Positions 45,760 to 59,893 of a DNA stretch of 64,000 nt are shown here, in pieces. The position numbers and the translations under genes were made by a program. Source of the stretch: Atopsyche davidsoni. Its lineage: Eukaryota; Arthropoda; Insecta; Trichoptera; Hydrobiosidae. The DNA lies in assembly GCA_022113835.1 (NCBI GenBank), contig JAILWY010000021.1:8494001-8558000 (forward strand). The letters run 5' to 3'. Under the pieces are notes generated by a model that saw nothing but the letters and a program-made list of their open reading frames with translations, searched no databases and had not been told where the DNA came from. Numbering within the stretch: the first letter of the stretch is position 1; every line of letters begins with the position of its first letter.

Positions 45760-47930
45760 ATAATCTGAATTCCCCGGGTTGATCGGCGAGGCAAGGCTAT
45801 TCCATATTTCTTCATCAGCCAAACTTTGCTCTATTCCGCACATTAGGGCATTATTTGGTCTTGTAATTACCGGCGCATATGTCTGACTGTCATATTCTCG
45901 GCACTCGGGGGATGTCCCGAATAAAAGGGTTGGAACGCCCGCATTCCGGGCCGGGTGTAAAACCTTTTACGTGCGTTATATGGCGACGTTTGAGTTTAGA
46001 GTTTGTGACATGTTGCAGAATTTTATGCTTTCGGGAGGCGAATCGATTCCGAAAAGTTGATACACGAAATATTCGCGTAGTTTTGCGGAGGATTTGTCGC
46101 ACTAACATTTTATTTTCCTATTTGTTTATCTTATTCTTGTTCTGAACACTAAAGTGCACTGGCGTCACACTCTCTCAAAGCGGAGCAAGTCTGCGTGCAT
46201 TGACACGGAGCAAGAAAATACGGGGGTATATAGTATATTATAAACAGAATCGAATAAAAATACCAAAAAGATTCAAACCCAAGACTTTGAAGTTGGTAAT
46301 CGAGCATGCATACTATCAAATCTAATAAAATAAAGCAGTATTTAATTTTTTTTTGAAATACATAAAAATTTACTTTTTCGTCGTGGTATATTTACTTCGT
46401 TGTTTCAGTCTCATTAAATGCTATAATTTTACATTTTTAGAATCTTTTCAAGATCATCCTTTTTTATGTGACTCAACTGCATTATACTTAAGCATGAAAG
46501 TAAAGAATTTAGTCTGTAATATTTAATTCCCTCAATTGTGGTCCGGGATTCCTGCAGTCTACAAGATTTTAACTATGGAGCACCACACATCTTACAAGAA
46601 ATTTATGCTCTTACTTTTTTAGCCATGATCTAAATTCATAAAGGAAAATGGAATATACTACAGTACTGCCAGAGCATATCTTTGTATACCGGGACAGAGT
46701 TATATTTCTCCGCGTAATAAATAAAACAAAGTGCCAATTTTTGCTTTTATTTTTAAGATTTTGAAATAAAATTAAAAAACATTCCAGGAACAGAGTTTTT
46801 AATACAAAATTCAAAAAGTGTTATATTTAATGTAACATTAAAATTTACACTAAAAAAACATTCGCAGTATTGGTTTTATTTTTATAATATTTTTAATATT
46901 ATTTTTATAATATTTGAAATAAAACTAAAAAAAACCTTTTAGGTAAAGTGTATTTGATTCATAAATATTGACTTTGAAAGCTGCTAATTTTAATACTTGT
47001 TGATTCAGTTAATCTATTTTACTTTGAAAATAAATTATCTATTTATTGAATTCGTGTATGATTTGTTTTGGGTTATTTAAAATACTGAATTATTTTTTAA
47101 ATAAAAACTACGTTTCAAATAAACTAACAAAAAATAATTTTCGTGTAAAAAGGTTAAATAACAAAATTCAGTGATAAAGAAATTTTTCCGTAAAATTTTT
47201 ACTATGAATGAAGCTGTTATAATTTTGAGGAAAAAAACGTAATTTTATTAAAGCTGTTATTATAATGCAAAAACCTTACATACCAAAAGAAGCGCGAACA
47301 CAATGTACAAAATCAAGTCCTCTATCTCAAACGTGGAGGGTAGCTTCCCTCTCACCGCGGGGCCATTCAGGGAAACGAGGTAAGCGAAAATGGTCTTTGA
47401 AATTTTTGCAAAAATTTGCTGTGGTTATTCCTGGTTAAACCAGCAGCGAGTTTCGGCAAGTGACAACGAAAATCGCAGCCAAGGAGTTATATTTATTCTA
47501 TTAATTGATTTGTTAAATATTTTAACTATTCTTTTCAGTGAATTCAGGAATGGAGAATACTGCATGGTGATAATATCAAGTGCAACACTACGATGTATTT
47601 TTTACATAGAAACTCGTAACTTAAATTATCAAGAAAAAAAAAAAGGAAAATTTCCGAACGCATCTAGATAGTTAAAGTATAAAAAAACTACTACGTTTTG
47701 CAGTGGTAAGCGTGTTTACTGCCACCTAGTGTTAAGTGAAAATTTGTGACAGCGTTTTTGGTTATTTTGTTGTATTAAAATTCTTAAGGGTAAAAGGATA
47801 GAAAAACCTTTGAAGAGCTATAACCAACAGAAAAGCTGTTTTCTACGTGGCCTCAAAATCATACAAAATGTTAATATTATTTTTTGTACATTCAAGTGAA
47901 AGTCGTTTTAAACGTATTATTTTTTATTTT
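45760..47930. other. Intergenic DNA with islands at 45760-46200 and 47320-47400
   Basis: The first island is long, complex and GC-elevated, with frames open on both strands (45879-46145 plus, 45890-46108 minus) and no domain. AT-rich tracts follow. A 93-codon frame at 47390-47671 is not recognised. Confidence 0.4.
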
Positions 47931-50399
47931 AATAATAAAAAAAGAAGTCGAATCTGTCTCTGCACCGGAGCCAACCGGCACAGTCGGCCTTGAGAGTCTG
48001 CATTACCCGATAGACAAGGGTGGCTGAGTCGCTGGCTTCAAACTAGGGGCGGCTTATTTAAACATGCCCCCGTGACCAAAAGTAGAGTGGATTTCGATGC
48101 ATCAACTGAAACAGCCGGTTCAGCTAAATTAGAGGTCCGCGCTACTCTACTCCATTGTTAAAAAAGTTTTGTGTCAGACAAAGAGAACTTTAAAATTTTG
48201 TACGAACATGAAATATTGCTGATACAAATGCTTGTTCACACGATCTACAATCTGAGTATCTTATATATGTGCAAACTGTTTTATTTAATATATTTATATG
48301 TAAAGCAAAAAAAATGTCACTATTTAAAAATTGTTCATTTTAACCTTTTGCAGGTAAATGGTTTAACAGACGAAAATGCAGGTATAAACGAATTTTTTTT
48401 TTTGAGTTTTTTTTTGTGGTTTGATACTAGGTTGTTTTTTTTTTAAATCTTGAATTGCAATTCGTGAATTGATGATAAATACGACCAGAGGCACAGGCAA
48501 CGAGGTACCTGCGTCGCGAGGGTCCTCGTCGGGCATTCTTGTGGCCGATCTCGGCTGCCGGGCGGGTCGCGGTGGACGGAAGACTTCCATTCTCCAGAAG
48601 CATAATCATTTCCCGGATCCAAACCCCCTTTCGCGGCATAAGCAGGAAAGCGTGTTGAATACTAAAGGCCAAGCCAGAATATATTTTTATTTAGAATGTG
48701 TGGTGTAGAAAAATATTTTTGATACACAAAATATCACAGCTCGTTGAAAAATGAAGCATGGCCAGTATATGAATTTATATATATTTATTTTAATAACAAA
48801 TACTTATTGAATACAAAAAAATGGAGTCAAATTATTAAAAACAACTATATATAAATTTATTATTTTTGATCAAAAAAATTTCCTGCAATATCCAAAGAGA
48901 ATATTCAGTTTCAAAATAATAATTCAATATAAAAAAAAGGTATAACGTTACGTATAAAAATATCGATTGGCGAATATTTTTAAGTGGCTAGTTAAAGCGC
49001 AGGACTTTAACTTTGACATAAAAACACTAAAAAAGTATGTTTGTTATTACAAAGTACAAAAGTTCACAATTTTATTATCCCAGCTGATTTATCCGGACAG
49101 TCCGCCGTAACAACCCGGTTTTTATCACCGGCGCATCAATGTATCTCCAGTCGGGATTTCAGCGGACGGAGGAAAGTAATTATGGTCGGCGGGGCGATTA
49201 CGGAATACAAATGGCTATCGATTTTAGTTTTTATGTTATACTAAATGTTAGCTTGTACGCCGGCCTTTATGCTGTCGGCTGCGAGACGACTTCAGAGGGT
49301 CGCATAAAATAGATTGCGCCTCTGGGCCGGGGACCCCGCCGTGCCCATACATTACAATGAAAAATTTCAAAGAAAACGGGGGTTAGGATAAAATGCCACA
49401 GATTATATTTTGACTTGGGTGCCATAAACGCATTTGTTATTACGAATTTTAATCTCTAAAGAGACAAAATCGCGGGATGACGTCACAAGCCTTTTTGTTA
49501 AAAATTAATGAGCACACATTATTACTTTTGTTGCTATTTTGCGTAACTTTTTACCATGACTTTATCAACGGTTAATTTATTGATTATTTATAATGTGAAT
49601 TCGACGTTCATAAATATTAATATTAGTTATTATTATTTTGAAATGTTTCCTTAAAACAAACAGCAGTTTGAGTACGCCTACAAGTAAACACAGTTTTGCG
49701 TAGCCGCATTTCTTGAACAATTAAAGTTGCATTCTATGAGGAATAGCAAGCGCAAGAAGGTGAAGCTGTGCACCTGCATTGTTGACTGCTTTTCCCTTGA
49801 ATAGTTCACAAGATTCCTGCGCTATGTAAATCTGCAAATTGTTCCTCACTGCACAAGCCACAGAGACCAAAGAGATATTACAATAAAATTAAAAAAAACT
49901 TAAACTACACTTTTAATGAATGCATTTAATGCCTTTTTAAAAAACTGACGGGAAAAAGTTTCAAGTAAAAAATCGCGAGGTAGTTGTATTAGCGATTTAC
50001 CTTTTGATTTTATATATTTTTTAAAATATATTTTGAAGCTCAACGATTTACATACGACGCAAAAAAAAATGTGTGGGATAAAATCCAGAATCTCAGGCTT
50101 TTTGATTGCCGAAGCTCTGTAAGCATTTTAAATATAATTTAAAAAATTAATAATTTTTTTGTAGGAAATGCTATAAATATTCAATTATCAATATAAAGCT
50201 ATTTTTTCTATACCATAATAAAATTTAATAATTAATAATAATAATAATTTGTAAAATAAAATTTACTATGAAAACTGTAAACGGTCGTTCACTATAAAAA
50301 AATAATAACTGAGCGAATAATAGAAAGAGGATAATATAAAATTAATCAAGTACTTTAAACATTGTAAAGGGTGATAAATGTATTTATCCTATAATTTAT
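47931..50399. other. Intergenic DNA with islands at 47940-48130, 48470-48640 and 49080-49370
   Basis: Three GC-elevated islands. The one at 48470-48640 keeps three frames open on two strands, again a sign of composition. The one at 49080-49370 contains CAATGTATC, GTAATTATGG and GGGGCGATTACGG motifs. Poly-T tracts occur at 48390-48440. No coding gene supported. Confidence 0.4.
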
Positions 50400-53300
50400 T
50401 TTTATTTCCGTCCGTTTCTACATTTAATTGCTTCCAAACAATTGATTTCACTTCACATCCTAGCGTATTTTCCATTTCGAACAAATTATAATTAAGTAAA
50501 GTAGAATAAATCGTTTCAAAAATATTTATTCTAGCCTCTCTGACTCATATATCCTTGTTAAAGTAATTCCGTAGATATAACGTTTTACAAATTTATTTAC
50601 TTTCTTATCTTGAATTTTAGTAATAAAACGAAGTATTAAAAACAATAACAAAAAACAACATAAAATATATTCACAAAAAAATGCTTGAATGTCGTCAAAG
50701 TTTGCTTCTAGCAAGGCCAAATTTATTAAATTTTATTTAAAGCTCGATGCAATCCTACTGTAAGTTAAATTAAGTTATTACGAATATTTTTTGTGTGTGA
50801 GTATTTCGCATTTGTAGAGCTTCTTCACACTAAAAAGCCAAAGTAATTACATAATTTTTTGGATGGGCGATGGGCTATTAATATATTTTGATTCATCTTC
50901 ATCAACTGCCCTTCCTCAGATGAGGTTGGCGACCATTTCACTGAGCATATATTCATGCTGAGCCAGTGTTCATGGTTTTCTGAGGGGTAAATAGTGTATG
51001 TAATGGGTCTCCGGGTCCTTCTACACCGCAGTTTTATATTGGAAAGAAAGCTGCTGCCCAATAGCATTATTATTTACTCCTTTATTTTCAAAGCTCTGGC
51101 GTTCAGATCTGATACTCCTTCTGCAGCAAGCTACAGAAACGATAGCAGGAGCCATCCCTCCTTGACAGGGAACTTCCAGAGCACATCCTTTCAAAATCAT
51201 CCTCAAAGTCGATCCTTTACACATGCTCAGGCTGCATAATGGCAGCCATGCACAAGCAACAGAACGGGGAGAGCGAGGAGGCTATATTTTGATTAAATAC
51301 GGAGTATTACAAATAAAATCAGTGAATGGACCTGATGCAATTTTATTGCCGAAAATTCACAAGGGTGCATTTTATTGAATAAAATTACATGTTGTGAAAA
51401 TAGTATTCAGTTCTTGTGCACTTCGTGTCAGAATTGCGACTGTCCCGGCGAGCAAACAAATGCTCCGATTTAAAAGGTTTTTCAAATTTGACAAATTGCA
51501 GTAATTTCTGTTGAAATAACTCGCGGGCGGGGATGAGCGAGCGAGAGGGCGAGAGACCCGCCCGGCTGTTACTTTTGAAAGCAGTAATTTCAAAATAATA
51601 AATACGGTCATTTGAAGAAATGCAATACCAGAGAAGCCTTTTATACGTATTTTGTAAAATGAATGGGCAACGAGAAGTTAAACAAACAAAAATCACAAAA
51701 AAGTTCACATTGATTGGATATTTTGCTTTGAATACATTCAGGTCTAACGTATTGCATCATAATTTTTATATACTGTAAAAAAAATGATTGGAAATTGAAA
51801 AAAATATTTATCTTCTATAATATATCAAAGATGTCATATTTTACAAATGAAATTTTATTCAATCGATAGGTTTATCGGATATACGGAGTATAACTATATT
51901 AAGGATCACAATTGGTTCTTACAGTTGATTTTCAATTGGGACACTGTTGATTTGAAGAGTTGACGCGACTGTTTTAAGCAAAACAGGGTAAGTAGAATGC
52001 CGAAGAAATAATGTAAATTTGAATTTAAATAAACATCGTTATTATTAAAACGCTAACAAAAGCTATCCAATTTCCGGGCTGTTAATCAAATGTTAGGAAA
52101 ACACAAGGCACGAGTTAACACAATGCATTAATAAACCAACTAGGTATGAAGCCGTGTTTTATTCTCGAGAAACACCACAGCAAAAGGTCGTTAGTTGAAG
52201 AATAACCTATCCTAACCTAGCCTTTATTTATTTATAAATTACTACGAAATTTCTCATAATGAATATCGCTTATTTTTCAAAATTTATTTATTGGTTTTCT
52301 AAGTTTCTCTTCAGATTGTTAAAAGTTTAAATTAACATGATAGAAATTAATATTGTACAAAGAATAAAATAAGTCTGTTTACTTTAGTCTATAAGTAGTT
52401 TTCAAACAAACACTATTGCTATTCATCAGCTAAATTTTTTTTACCAATAAAATATTGTATATAGTTATAATGCACAAAGTTATTTATTTATTTTTGTTAA
52501 GATGAATAATTGCTTAAGAACATTTAACACACAGATAATGTGTGCTGTATATGAAAATTTATAGTTTGTTAATTCTAATTTATACGAATAACTTACAAAA
52601 AGACTTCAAAAGATATATTTTGATCCAGTTTAACTCATGTTATTTAAATTGTGTTAAGTTAAGCCTACTTAACTGATTTCTTTGTATACAACTCAGCATA
52701 TTTATAAACAAATTTAAGTAATAAAATGTGATTTTACTTTACCTTATTAAGGGTGTATACAAAATGACTATTAAGAGTTCAAAGTGATTTCAAGGTTTCT
52801 TTTATACAATACAAAGAATAAATTAAAAGACCTTTAATAACAATAAAAATAGTACAAGTATTTAAGCGGTCTGCAGTACCGAGTGGAGTACAAGATGGAG
52901 TTTAAATATATTCAAGAGCTTCGAAGTAATCCAATTTGTAAATGCATTCGTAGTAAATATTTCGCATGCCATTACACTCGAGCACAATATAATCTGGAAA
53001 GTATCTGACAATAAACTTTTATACCAGCCTTGTGTTATGTTTTTTTACGATGCATTTGCATGGCGGTGTTATAAAAAGAAAAGTGTTTACGTTTGCCTGT
53101 GTTATCTTTTACAGCTTTGTTATCGTGAATCTAATAAATGATAGAGCATTTTTAAACCAGGCGAATAAAATAAGTCTAGTAAACGTTCAAACATGACTTT
53201 TATCTTTTCCTAATTTTTATTACAAATTTAATTGATGAGCTAAATGAAAAACGGATACGTTACAATTTAAATAATTTATTATTTATGTAGTAAGTTAATT

Positions 53301-55635
53301 TAAATGGTAAATGTAAATTAACATTAAATGTTACAATATTGAACAATTTAAAATAATCTTCTCATTAAAAAAATATATGAGGATGTATTTGATTTGACAT
53401 TTTTTATGTTTTGTCTGGTTTTAAATTGGATATTGGGTATTCAATTATTTGGCAAAAAATATACTAAAAATAAATAAAATCTTTTTCTTAGTGATATAAT
53501 TATATATTTTTAAGGCGTGAATCGTTCAATCATTTCTAAGGTTTCGCACATAACCTATACAAGTTTACATATTAAATATGATTTAAAAAATACAATGTTT
53601 TTATATTTTACTGTAAGTTTATTATTTATTTATAAATCTATTGATTTCATGATTTCTATAAAACAATGAATACATTTAAAATAGACATGTTTACACCTTC
53701 TTTGTATCGTCGTTAGGTGTCATACTTATTATTGCGTGTTCCATGCTTCTAAAATATATTTCTAATAAAATTTATTAATTTTGTTATTTATGTAAGAGTT
53801 ATAAATGTTTATAACTCTATAATATTATAAATTATAAGATATATCAATAATTGAAGTTAAAAAAATATATGTATATATAATTTAAATATATTCAATAGTA
53901 CACTATAGGGATCATAGTACTAATGGTTGTTCTAATTCAAGATATTCCAGAAATTTTGATCTTTACTTGGAATAATACCGAGTTCCCTTAAGTTACTGAA
54001 GATGGGAGTTGGAATTCTCCAGGGAGATTTCACCTGCACAGGGAATATGGAACTTGGCGTCTCGCATTCGATACAAGCTCCGCGATGAAAGACTAATTAA
54101 TCCGAAAGTTTGTCGTTACCGGCTGCTTGTACTATCAATATGAAATTCATATTGCGCAAACATTTGCAACAAGACGCTTGGCACTCATTCTGAGAACTTA
54201 ACATTTGTACCTGCATGCTAACCACCACTATAATAAATTATTATCAAATTACAGGAGTTTCTTGTATTTTGCAACAATCTATAGCGTGCGCCATACATAC
54301 ATTTTGGAAAACTCCATATTTTTCAAAGAATTATATTTTTTATGAATATCAAGAATTTTCATAAATTTTACAATGAATGAGTCTCGGTACATAATTTTAG
54401 AAATCATTTTTTTCTTGGTGGTTATAGCATAACATAGCAGATACACAAATATTAAATTGAATAAATCTATTACTGTCCGAGAAGAGTATTACTTAATATT
54501 ACGAATATACAGAGTAAATAATTAATATTATTGTAAATATCGCTATAATGTGTGTAAAATTTATTTCCTTAGTCAAGTTTTTTTATATAAATGTGAGACA
54601 TTGTTACTCCATGTGGATCGCGGATGCTCAAGTAATTTTTTTTGTTTTTTAACATTGACCTTCTAAGAAGGTAAATCTATTGGTTCGGAGCTTGTGTGGC
54701 CTTAGATTTTATGTCTTATGTATAAAAAAACTGAATCTATTTGAAGATAAATAGCCTGAAGGTTATGCCCGTTTACTCGGGATGGCTGACAACGGAAGGG
54801 AAGTAAAATATTTTTGATCTTGTCAAACCAATTTGATTATTTCATGTAGTGAAATAAGATTAAAAATAAGATTTTCGGCAAGAATAGAAAACACAACTAA
54901 ATTCAAAGCATAAATAGTTTTTTCTGTCGATTGTATATCAAAGTTGAATTTAAAATAAATAAATTTCATGTTTCAAATAAAATTAACGTGAAATGGCTGT
55001 GGTTACATTAACGATAAAGCAAAGATAACAAGTCTACACAAAAATACACATAAAAAGCTAATTGCAGAAGTAGACGTACGATTATTAGTACTGCGAAATA
55101 TTCTGAATAGGATTTACTGGAACTAAAGCCATTAGACACGCTATTAAAAAGCTGCAAAGGTCTGGCGGGCTTTAATGCAGAGGAGCTCCTCCGGTACCGG
55201 TGCAGACACTCCGCAGAATTACTCGCGTATCAGAAATCTATTCAAAGTTGAGCGTTGTGAGAACTTAGTTCGCAATGATTACTTGGTCGGTGTTCACATG
55301 CGGATAAGGTGATACAGTTTATTCGACTAATATACTTTTCTATACTTGTTGAAACATATTATAGGCATTCTATTTTTTGTAAAAATATATATTGAAATGT
55401 TAAAAAAAATTGATCATATATGGTATTGAACATAATAAGTTTGTATATATTATATGTTTTACAAATGAAATAGCAGTTATCTTTAATTTTCTGAAATAAT
55501 TCATTATTATCAAATATAAAATAAACAATTTGAATATGCATAATATAAGCAAGACTTGTATTTATAACAAATTATTTTATATGGTCTATTGTATGTGCTC
55601 ATAGAAAAGAACGTAACTTTTCGAAAAATTAATTT
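50400..55635. other. Intergenic DNA with islands at 50860-51280, 51400-51600, 53990-54200 and 55150-55310
   Basis: The 50860-51280 island is complex, with overlapping frames in both directions (50825-51067, 50994-51239, 51021-51224). A CCTAACCTAG run lies near 52205. 51980-53980 is uninterrupted AT-rich DNA with no recognised feature. No gene is supported. Confidence 0.4.
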
Positions 55636-55706
55636 ATTGATAATGATTAAGTACATTTTTTCAAATATTGAAAAATGATTAAAGAAACTCTCAGAAAAAT
55701 ATCGTC

Positions 55707-55762
55707 GTGATTTGTGTGGGATTCGATCCCACACCCCCAAGCTTACATGGCCGGTGTATTAC
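55707..55762 (-). repeat. tRNA-like head, truncated copy (minus)
   Basis: On the minus strand it reads GTAATACACCGGCCATGTAA, then a T-arm GTGTGGGATCGAATCCCACA and the AAATCAC acceptor strand. The 5' half (acceptor strand and most of the D-arm) is absent. Confidence 0.65.
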
Positions 55763-55838
55763 AAATATTTAATTTTCATAATAAGTACGTTGTTTCACTT
55801 TTAGGATATGATTGTTAAAAATTCTTGCCAAGTACCTA

Positions 55839-55914
55839 GTGATTCGTTGGTATAATTGGTAATACACCGGCCATGTAAGCTTGGAGATGTGGGTTCGAAT
55901 CCCAAACAAATCAC
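55839..55914 (+). repeat. tRNA-like head, full-length copy (plus)
   Basis: GTGATTC with AAATCAC as acceptor, GTTGGTATAATTGGTAATAC as D-arm with an A-box-like motif, T-loop TTCGAAT with a GGTTCGAATCC B-box. One T-stem pair is broken (GTGGG against CCCAA). The anticodon arm is not canonical, so it is a repeat promoter module rather than a tRNA gene. Confidence 0.7.
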
Positions 55915-55964
55915 GATGATATTTTTTTGACATTTTCTTTAATCATTTTTCAATCAATAAAAAA

Positions 55965-56030
55965 ACCTGTATAGGCAAAATCGCAGATTGAGACTTCCTG
56001 TGGGACGGTCTTCACAAAAATCAATAATAT
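55965..56030 (-). repeat. Dispersed repeat P, copy 2
   Basis: The complement reads ATTGATTTTTGTGAAGACCG, TCCCACAGGAA and GCGATTTTGCCTATACAGGT, matching 38755-38822 with a short insertion. It directly follows the tail of the tRNA-headed repeat. Confidence 0.75.
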
Positions 56031-59000
56031 TAAACTAATTTGAGTGAGTTTTTAAAAAAATATATTTAAAATATATACCAGGTTTATAAAATATCACACA
56101 CGTGATACGAAGTATTACAAGGCATTTATATTCAACGACGTCATCTACTTTCGGCATTTTTACCTTCTGATCGAGAGCGGGAGTGGGTGAACCCTCGTCT
56201 TGTCATCCGACTGATACAATATCAAAGGGAGGAATCACCCGCGGCAGTCACGCGGGGACGCCGAGAGCCTCGACCTGAACCGGCCAGGCTAGGGGATGGG
56301 AAGTGGTCATCAAAGAAAAGTAGTTACTTTGTACATGTAGTCGGATCATCCGATAAACGTGCATGTTTTGAAGAAATGTGCTTTTACCTACATCGAAAGT
56401 AATTTCAAATGGCTTCAGGCATTTAAGTTTTCCTGAATAATATAATTATGGACAGTGCGCTGTTCGTTTCATAAATTCACCCCTATTTGAAAAGACACAG
56501 TGATAGTCAGTTTTACAAAGCAAGTAGGCAGATTGAGCTTGTATTTGAAGGCTTAAAACTATTATCCTTTTATATTTGTATTTTTATTTGACAAAGAAAT
56601 GATTCCTTTGAACTTATCGGTTGTTTATTTGATATCGTTCGCAAATAAAAAAAAAGTTCATTATTTGCTTTGCCTTTGAAAAATCAAGAAACATATTTAC
56701 TGAAATCAATGTAAACATTGATTAGTTGAAAATAATCAGAAAAAATCGAAAAAAACGTATGTTCACGATTGTATATTTTTTACAATCCCATAATGATTTG
56801 CCTCTGTTTATTTTATTGTTTTCTTATTAATAGCCAAAAGCAAAGCACTAAGCAACCTAATAAATTTATGGGCCAAACCTTAAACTATTGATTCAAAAAC
56901 ACTTAAATTATGCAAACGGATCAATCAGTAGACTTTCAATTTTACAAGAAGTTTTATGACGAAAGTATGGCGTGTAACTTAAAAAAAAAATTGTTAAAAG
57001 CAAAAGCATGATTGGTCTTTATTAAATTTAATGATGTTCTACTTTTATATTGATATAACCAATATCCGAAACATGTTTATCAAAAACAAATATCTACAGA
57101 TTATCGGAAGATATTTTGTTTGATACATAAAGTTTTATTTAAAAAAAAATATATATACGAGAAATACAAAAAAGCACTCGTGCAATGTGTTCAAGCATTT
57201 TTTTTGTTTCGATCAGTTTTTTATTTTTTTGAAGCTTTTCTTTTCAACTTAATAAAAAAGCATACAAATAAAAATTTCAATTGAATTTAAAATCAAAATA
57301 TTTACCTTCCCAGATGTCGCAAGCTCTAAAGTTCACGATGAATATTCTTTTAGGGGAAAGCCGGATTTGTTCCAGCTGGTAAATATCACCCCCTTTCACC
57401 CTTCTGATCTTGAGCTTGAGTTGTGCACAACTCTAATGCTATCTTTATTTATTTGAGACGCACCTTTGATAGGAATCTCTCGGCTGGCGATAACCGATAC
57501 CACGAGGGGTTTGGGTGAATTCCACGGTTGTAACTTGAAAAAATACCTGACTCAATTTCAAAGCCTTTGCCAAATTTAGATTTAAAATCGATTTTGAGAA
57601 TTAATTTGCCTTCGTCACGTTAAAAAAGTTTTTTGTACTAACTAAAAATATTTTAATACTCTTATGTACGCTCATCTAAAAAAATTACAACAAATATAAT
57701 TGGGTATTTGATTTTTTCGTTAACCGTAACTTTTGCTCAGGGAAGACCTACGTCACAAAATTTTATAAACTACAATTAGCAATATGACCATTGAATTTTT
57801 AGAGTATATACTAATAACAAAAGTTCTTTAGCTACACTGAAAACTATGACATTTATAGTTTATATTAATATGCCATATTATATCGTAAAACCTTTTTAAT
57901 TAAGATTAAACGCCAGTGGTGCCCTGGGGCTGGCGCCGGGACTGGCATGCGAGCACATTCATATTTTCTTTGGCTTATGGAGGAAAACATTCAAGCATCC
58001 CTGTGAGAACAGCTCCACGCCGTTGTCCCGAGTCCAAGCTTATTTACGCAAAATGAATTGGCCCGAAAGGTGAAATTCGGGAAGGGTTTAAGTACTGCAA
58101 TATATGAAAATGTATTTAGTATCATTTTATTATTACTGGCGCACATTGCGGGGGTGCTCCTGCCGCGGAGAGCCCCTGAACGCTCCGCGGAGCCTTGGGA
58201 CTCGTATATTAAATATAATTACTTCAGATAATTATATATAATAGAAGTATGATTACTTTATACGTGTGGAAAAATTATTTTTAAAAAAATCTTATAATAA
58301 ATTTATTAAAAAATAAAAATGTAAGCTATGATCAATTTTCATAATAAAAAAATAAACTTTCTAATTAATATAACCAACATATTGACAGCCTACGTGTTTG
58401 TCATACAATATTAAAAGCAGAGAAGATTAAAACTATTGATTTTTTTTATTTTATTTTGTATTTAAAACTATGTATAAATTTTGGTTTTACAAATTATTTC
58501 TGCAATATATACAACTAACAAAATTTTAGGTTTAAAATTAAAGTTTGTTTTAGCGTTTTATAAAAATGAAAATTTCAAGCCTTATTCATTAAAATACAAC
58601 GATACTAGAGTCAACAAAAACATATGACCTATGGTGCTCAGTTTTCATTTTTTGTAGGGTAATGATACTTTTTGTTTACTCACAGCAGGTAAACTGCTGG
58701 AAAATAAATTCACCGGCAGGAAGAAAACGGTAACGTCGAGAATAAAGTAAACAACAAAGTACTTAAAAGTGCACGCTGATCTCAGTCAGCATCATTTTGT
58801 TTTCGCCGGATATCGGCCGTATTAACTGCTCGAGTTACGGAATGCTCTGCTTTGAGTAACTGCTGACTCGATATTTGTCGGAGGACTCGTATTTTTCTGC
58901 TTATTCCAAACCTTTTTGCGTATGAATCATCATATCCTTTTTTATTCTAGAGCTGTGCGTATTAATCACCCCTAAGTTGTTTGTCTGTCCAGAGTACGCA

Positions 59001-59570
59001 TAATAAAATGAAGAAAATAAAATTACCATCAAAGCACCACATATCTAGATCAATTGTAATAAATATATAAAAATACGAGTAGATTTGATGATTAAGAGAT
59101 CTTCCAAGATCTAACGCTAGACGAAGAAGATGTCAATTATATATTGTTTCAACAAAACAAAAACTTAACTAAAATAGTAAGATTCTGGAAACAATGGTGT
59201 ATTTGTCACTTTTGAGAAGCAGGTTCAAGACAAAAAATGACAGATTTTTAAAAATAATTATTAGTTATCATTCAGGACCATAAATTACAAAATATTTTTG
59301 ATTTCTCTAAAATATAAATAGAATTTTTCAATTCATAGCAATTCAAAGGAAATACGAGATGGATAGACGACTTGAGAATTTTTTCTGGGTGAATGAAATT
59401 CGAGAGGCTATTTATGTATTGTGGAAATAGCTATGCGACATTTTCAGGAGCCGTAAGAGTGCAGAAAAAGCTCTGTTCAGTAATGCATAAACGGTATATT
59501 TCTAAATTTACTATCAGATTTAACCAAACTCACATACATTAACACATACGCGCATACCTAGAAATATCAA
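56031..59570. other. Intergenic DNA with islands at 56160-56330, 57310-57530, 57910-58210 and 58720-58900
   Basis: Four GC-elevated islands in AT-rich DNA. The 57910-58210 island is complex, with GCTGGCGCCGGGACTGGC and a GC-rich end (58140-58200). The 58790-58890 stretch contains CAGTCAGCA and TGCTGACTCG as a loose inverted pair. No coding frames of note. Confidence 0.4.
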
Positions 59571-59893
59571 GACTGGAACGTTACGTGATTTATGATGTAA
59601 GCATATTGATAACTCAATAGAGACGAAAGTAAATGGTTATATTTTAGAAAATCAAATTATGATCATAAGTACATAATAAAAAAATAAATATTTGTTTAAT
59701 TTTTAGAATTGATAAGCATTAAAAATTTCAAACAATGCAGCTGCATACCGACCTGAAAACAAGCGGCCATAACAAAACAGACAGCAAGTTAACCGTCAAC
59801 TCCCGGGTCGGCGGCATTTTCAGTTCCAACTATTTGGCGAAAGATGACTGGAACGTTACGTGATTTATGATGTGAGCATATTGATAATTCGGG
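59571..59893 (+). repeat. Repeat X (two copies) and first copy of repeat Y
   Basis: X is about 43 bp, GACTGGAACGTTACGTGATT followed by TATGATGTRAGCATATTGAT, at 59572-59616 and 59847-59891. Between them lies Y1 (59691-59846), with TAAGCATTAAAAA, TTCAAACAATGCAGCTGCAT, AACAAGCGGCCA, CAGACAGCAAGTTAACCGTC and GTCGGCGGCATTTTCAGT. Y recurs at 60677-60834, 987 bp downstream in the same orientation, with only scattered differences. Confidence 0.85.

Larger units (their letters stand above)
55636..55960. mobile_element. Palindromic element with two inverted tRNA-like heads
   Basis: The left arm (55636-55762, minus) and right arm (55839-55960, plus) face each other: tail TTTCAAATATTGAAAAATGA, then GTGATTTGTGTGGGATTCGA and CCATGTAAGC-type heads in inverse order, against the complement on the right. 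The spacer (55763-55838) holds TGATTGTTAAAAATTCTTGC, also found upstream of the head at 39266. Head-to-head SINE insertion or a foldback transposon that captured a tRNA-like sequence are both possible. Confidence 0.8.

Noticed and set aside
55839..55914. Functional tRNA gene
   Set aside because: The anticodon arm is irregular, U33 is missing and a T-stem pair is broken; multiple diverged copies with a common tail show it is a repeat head.
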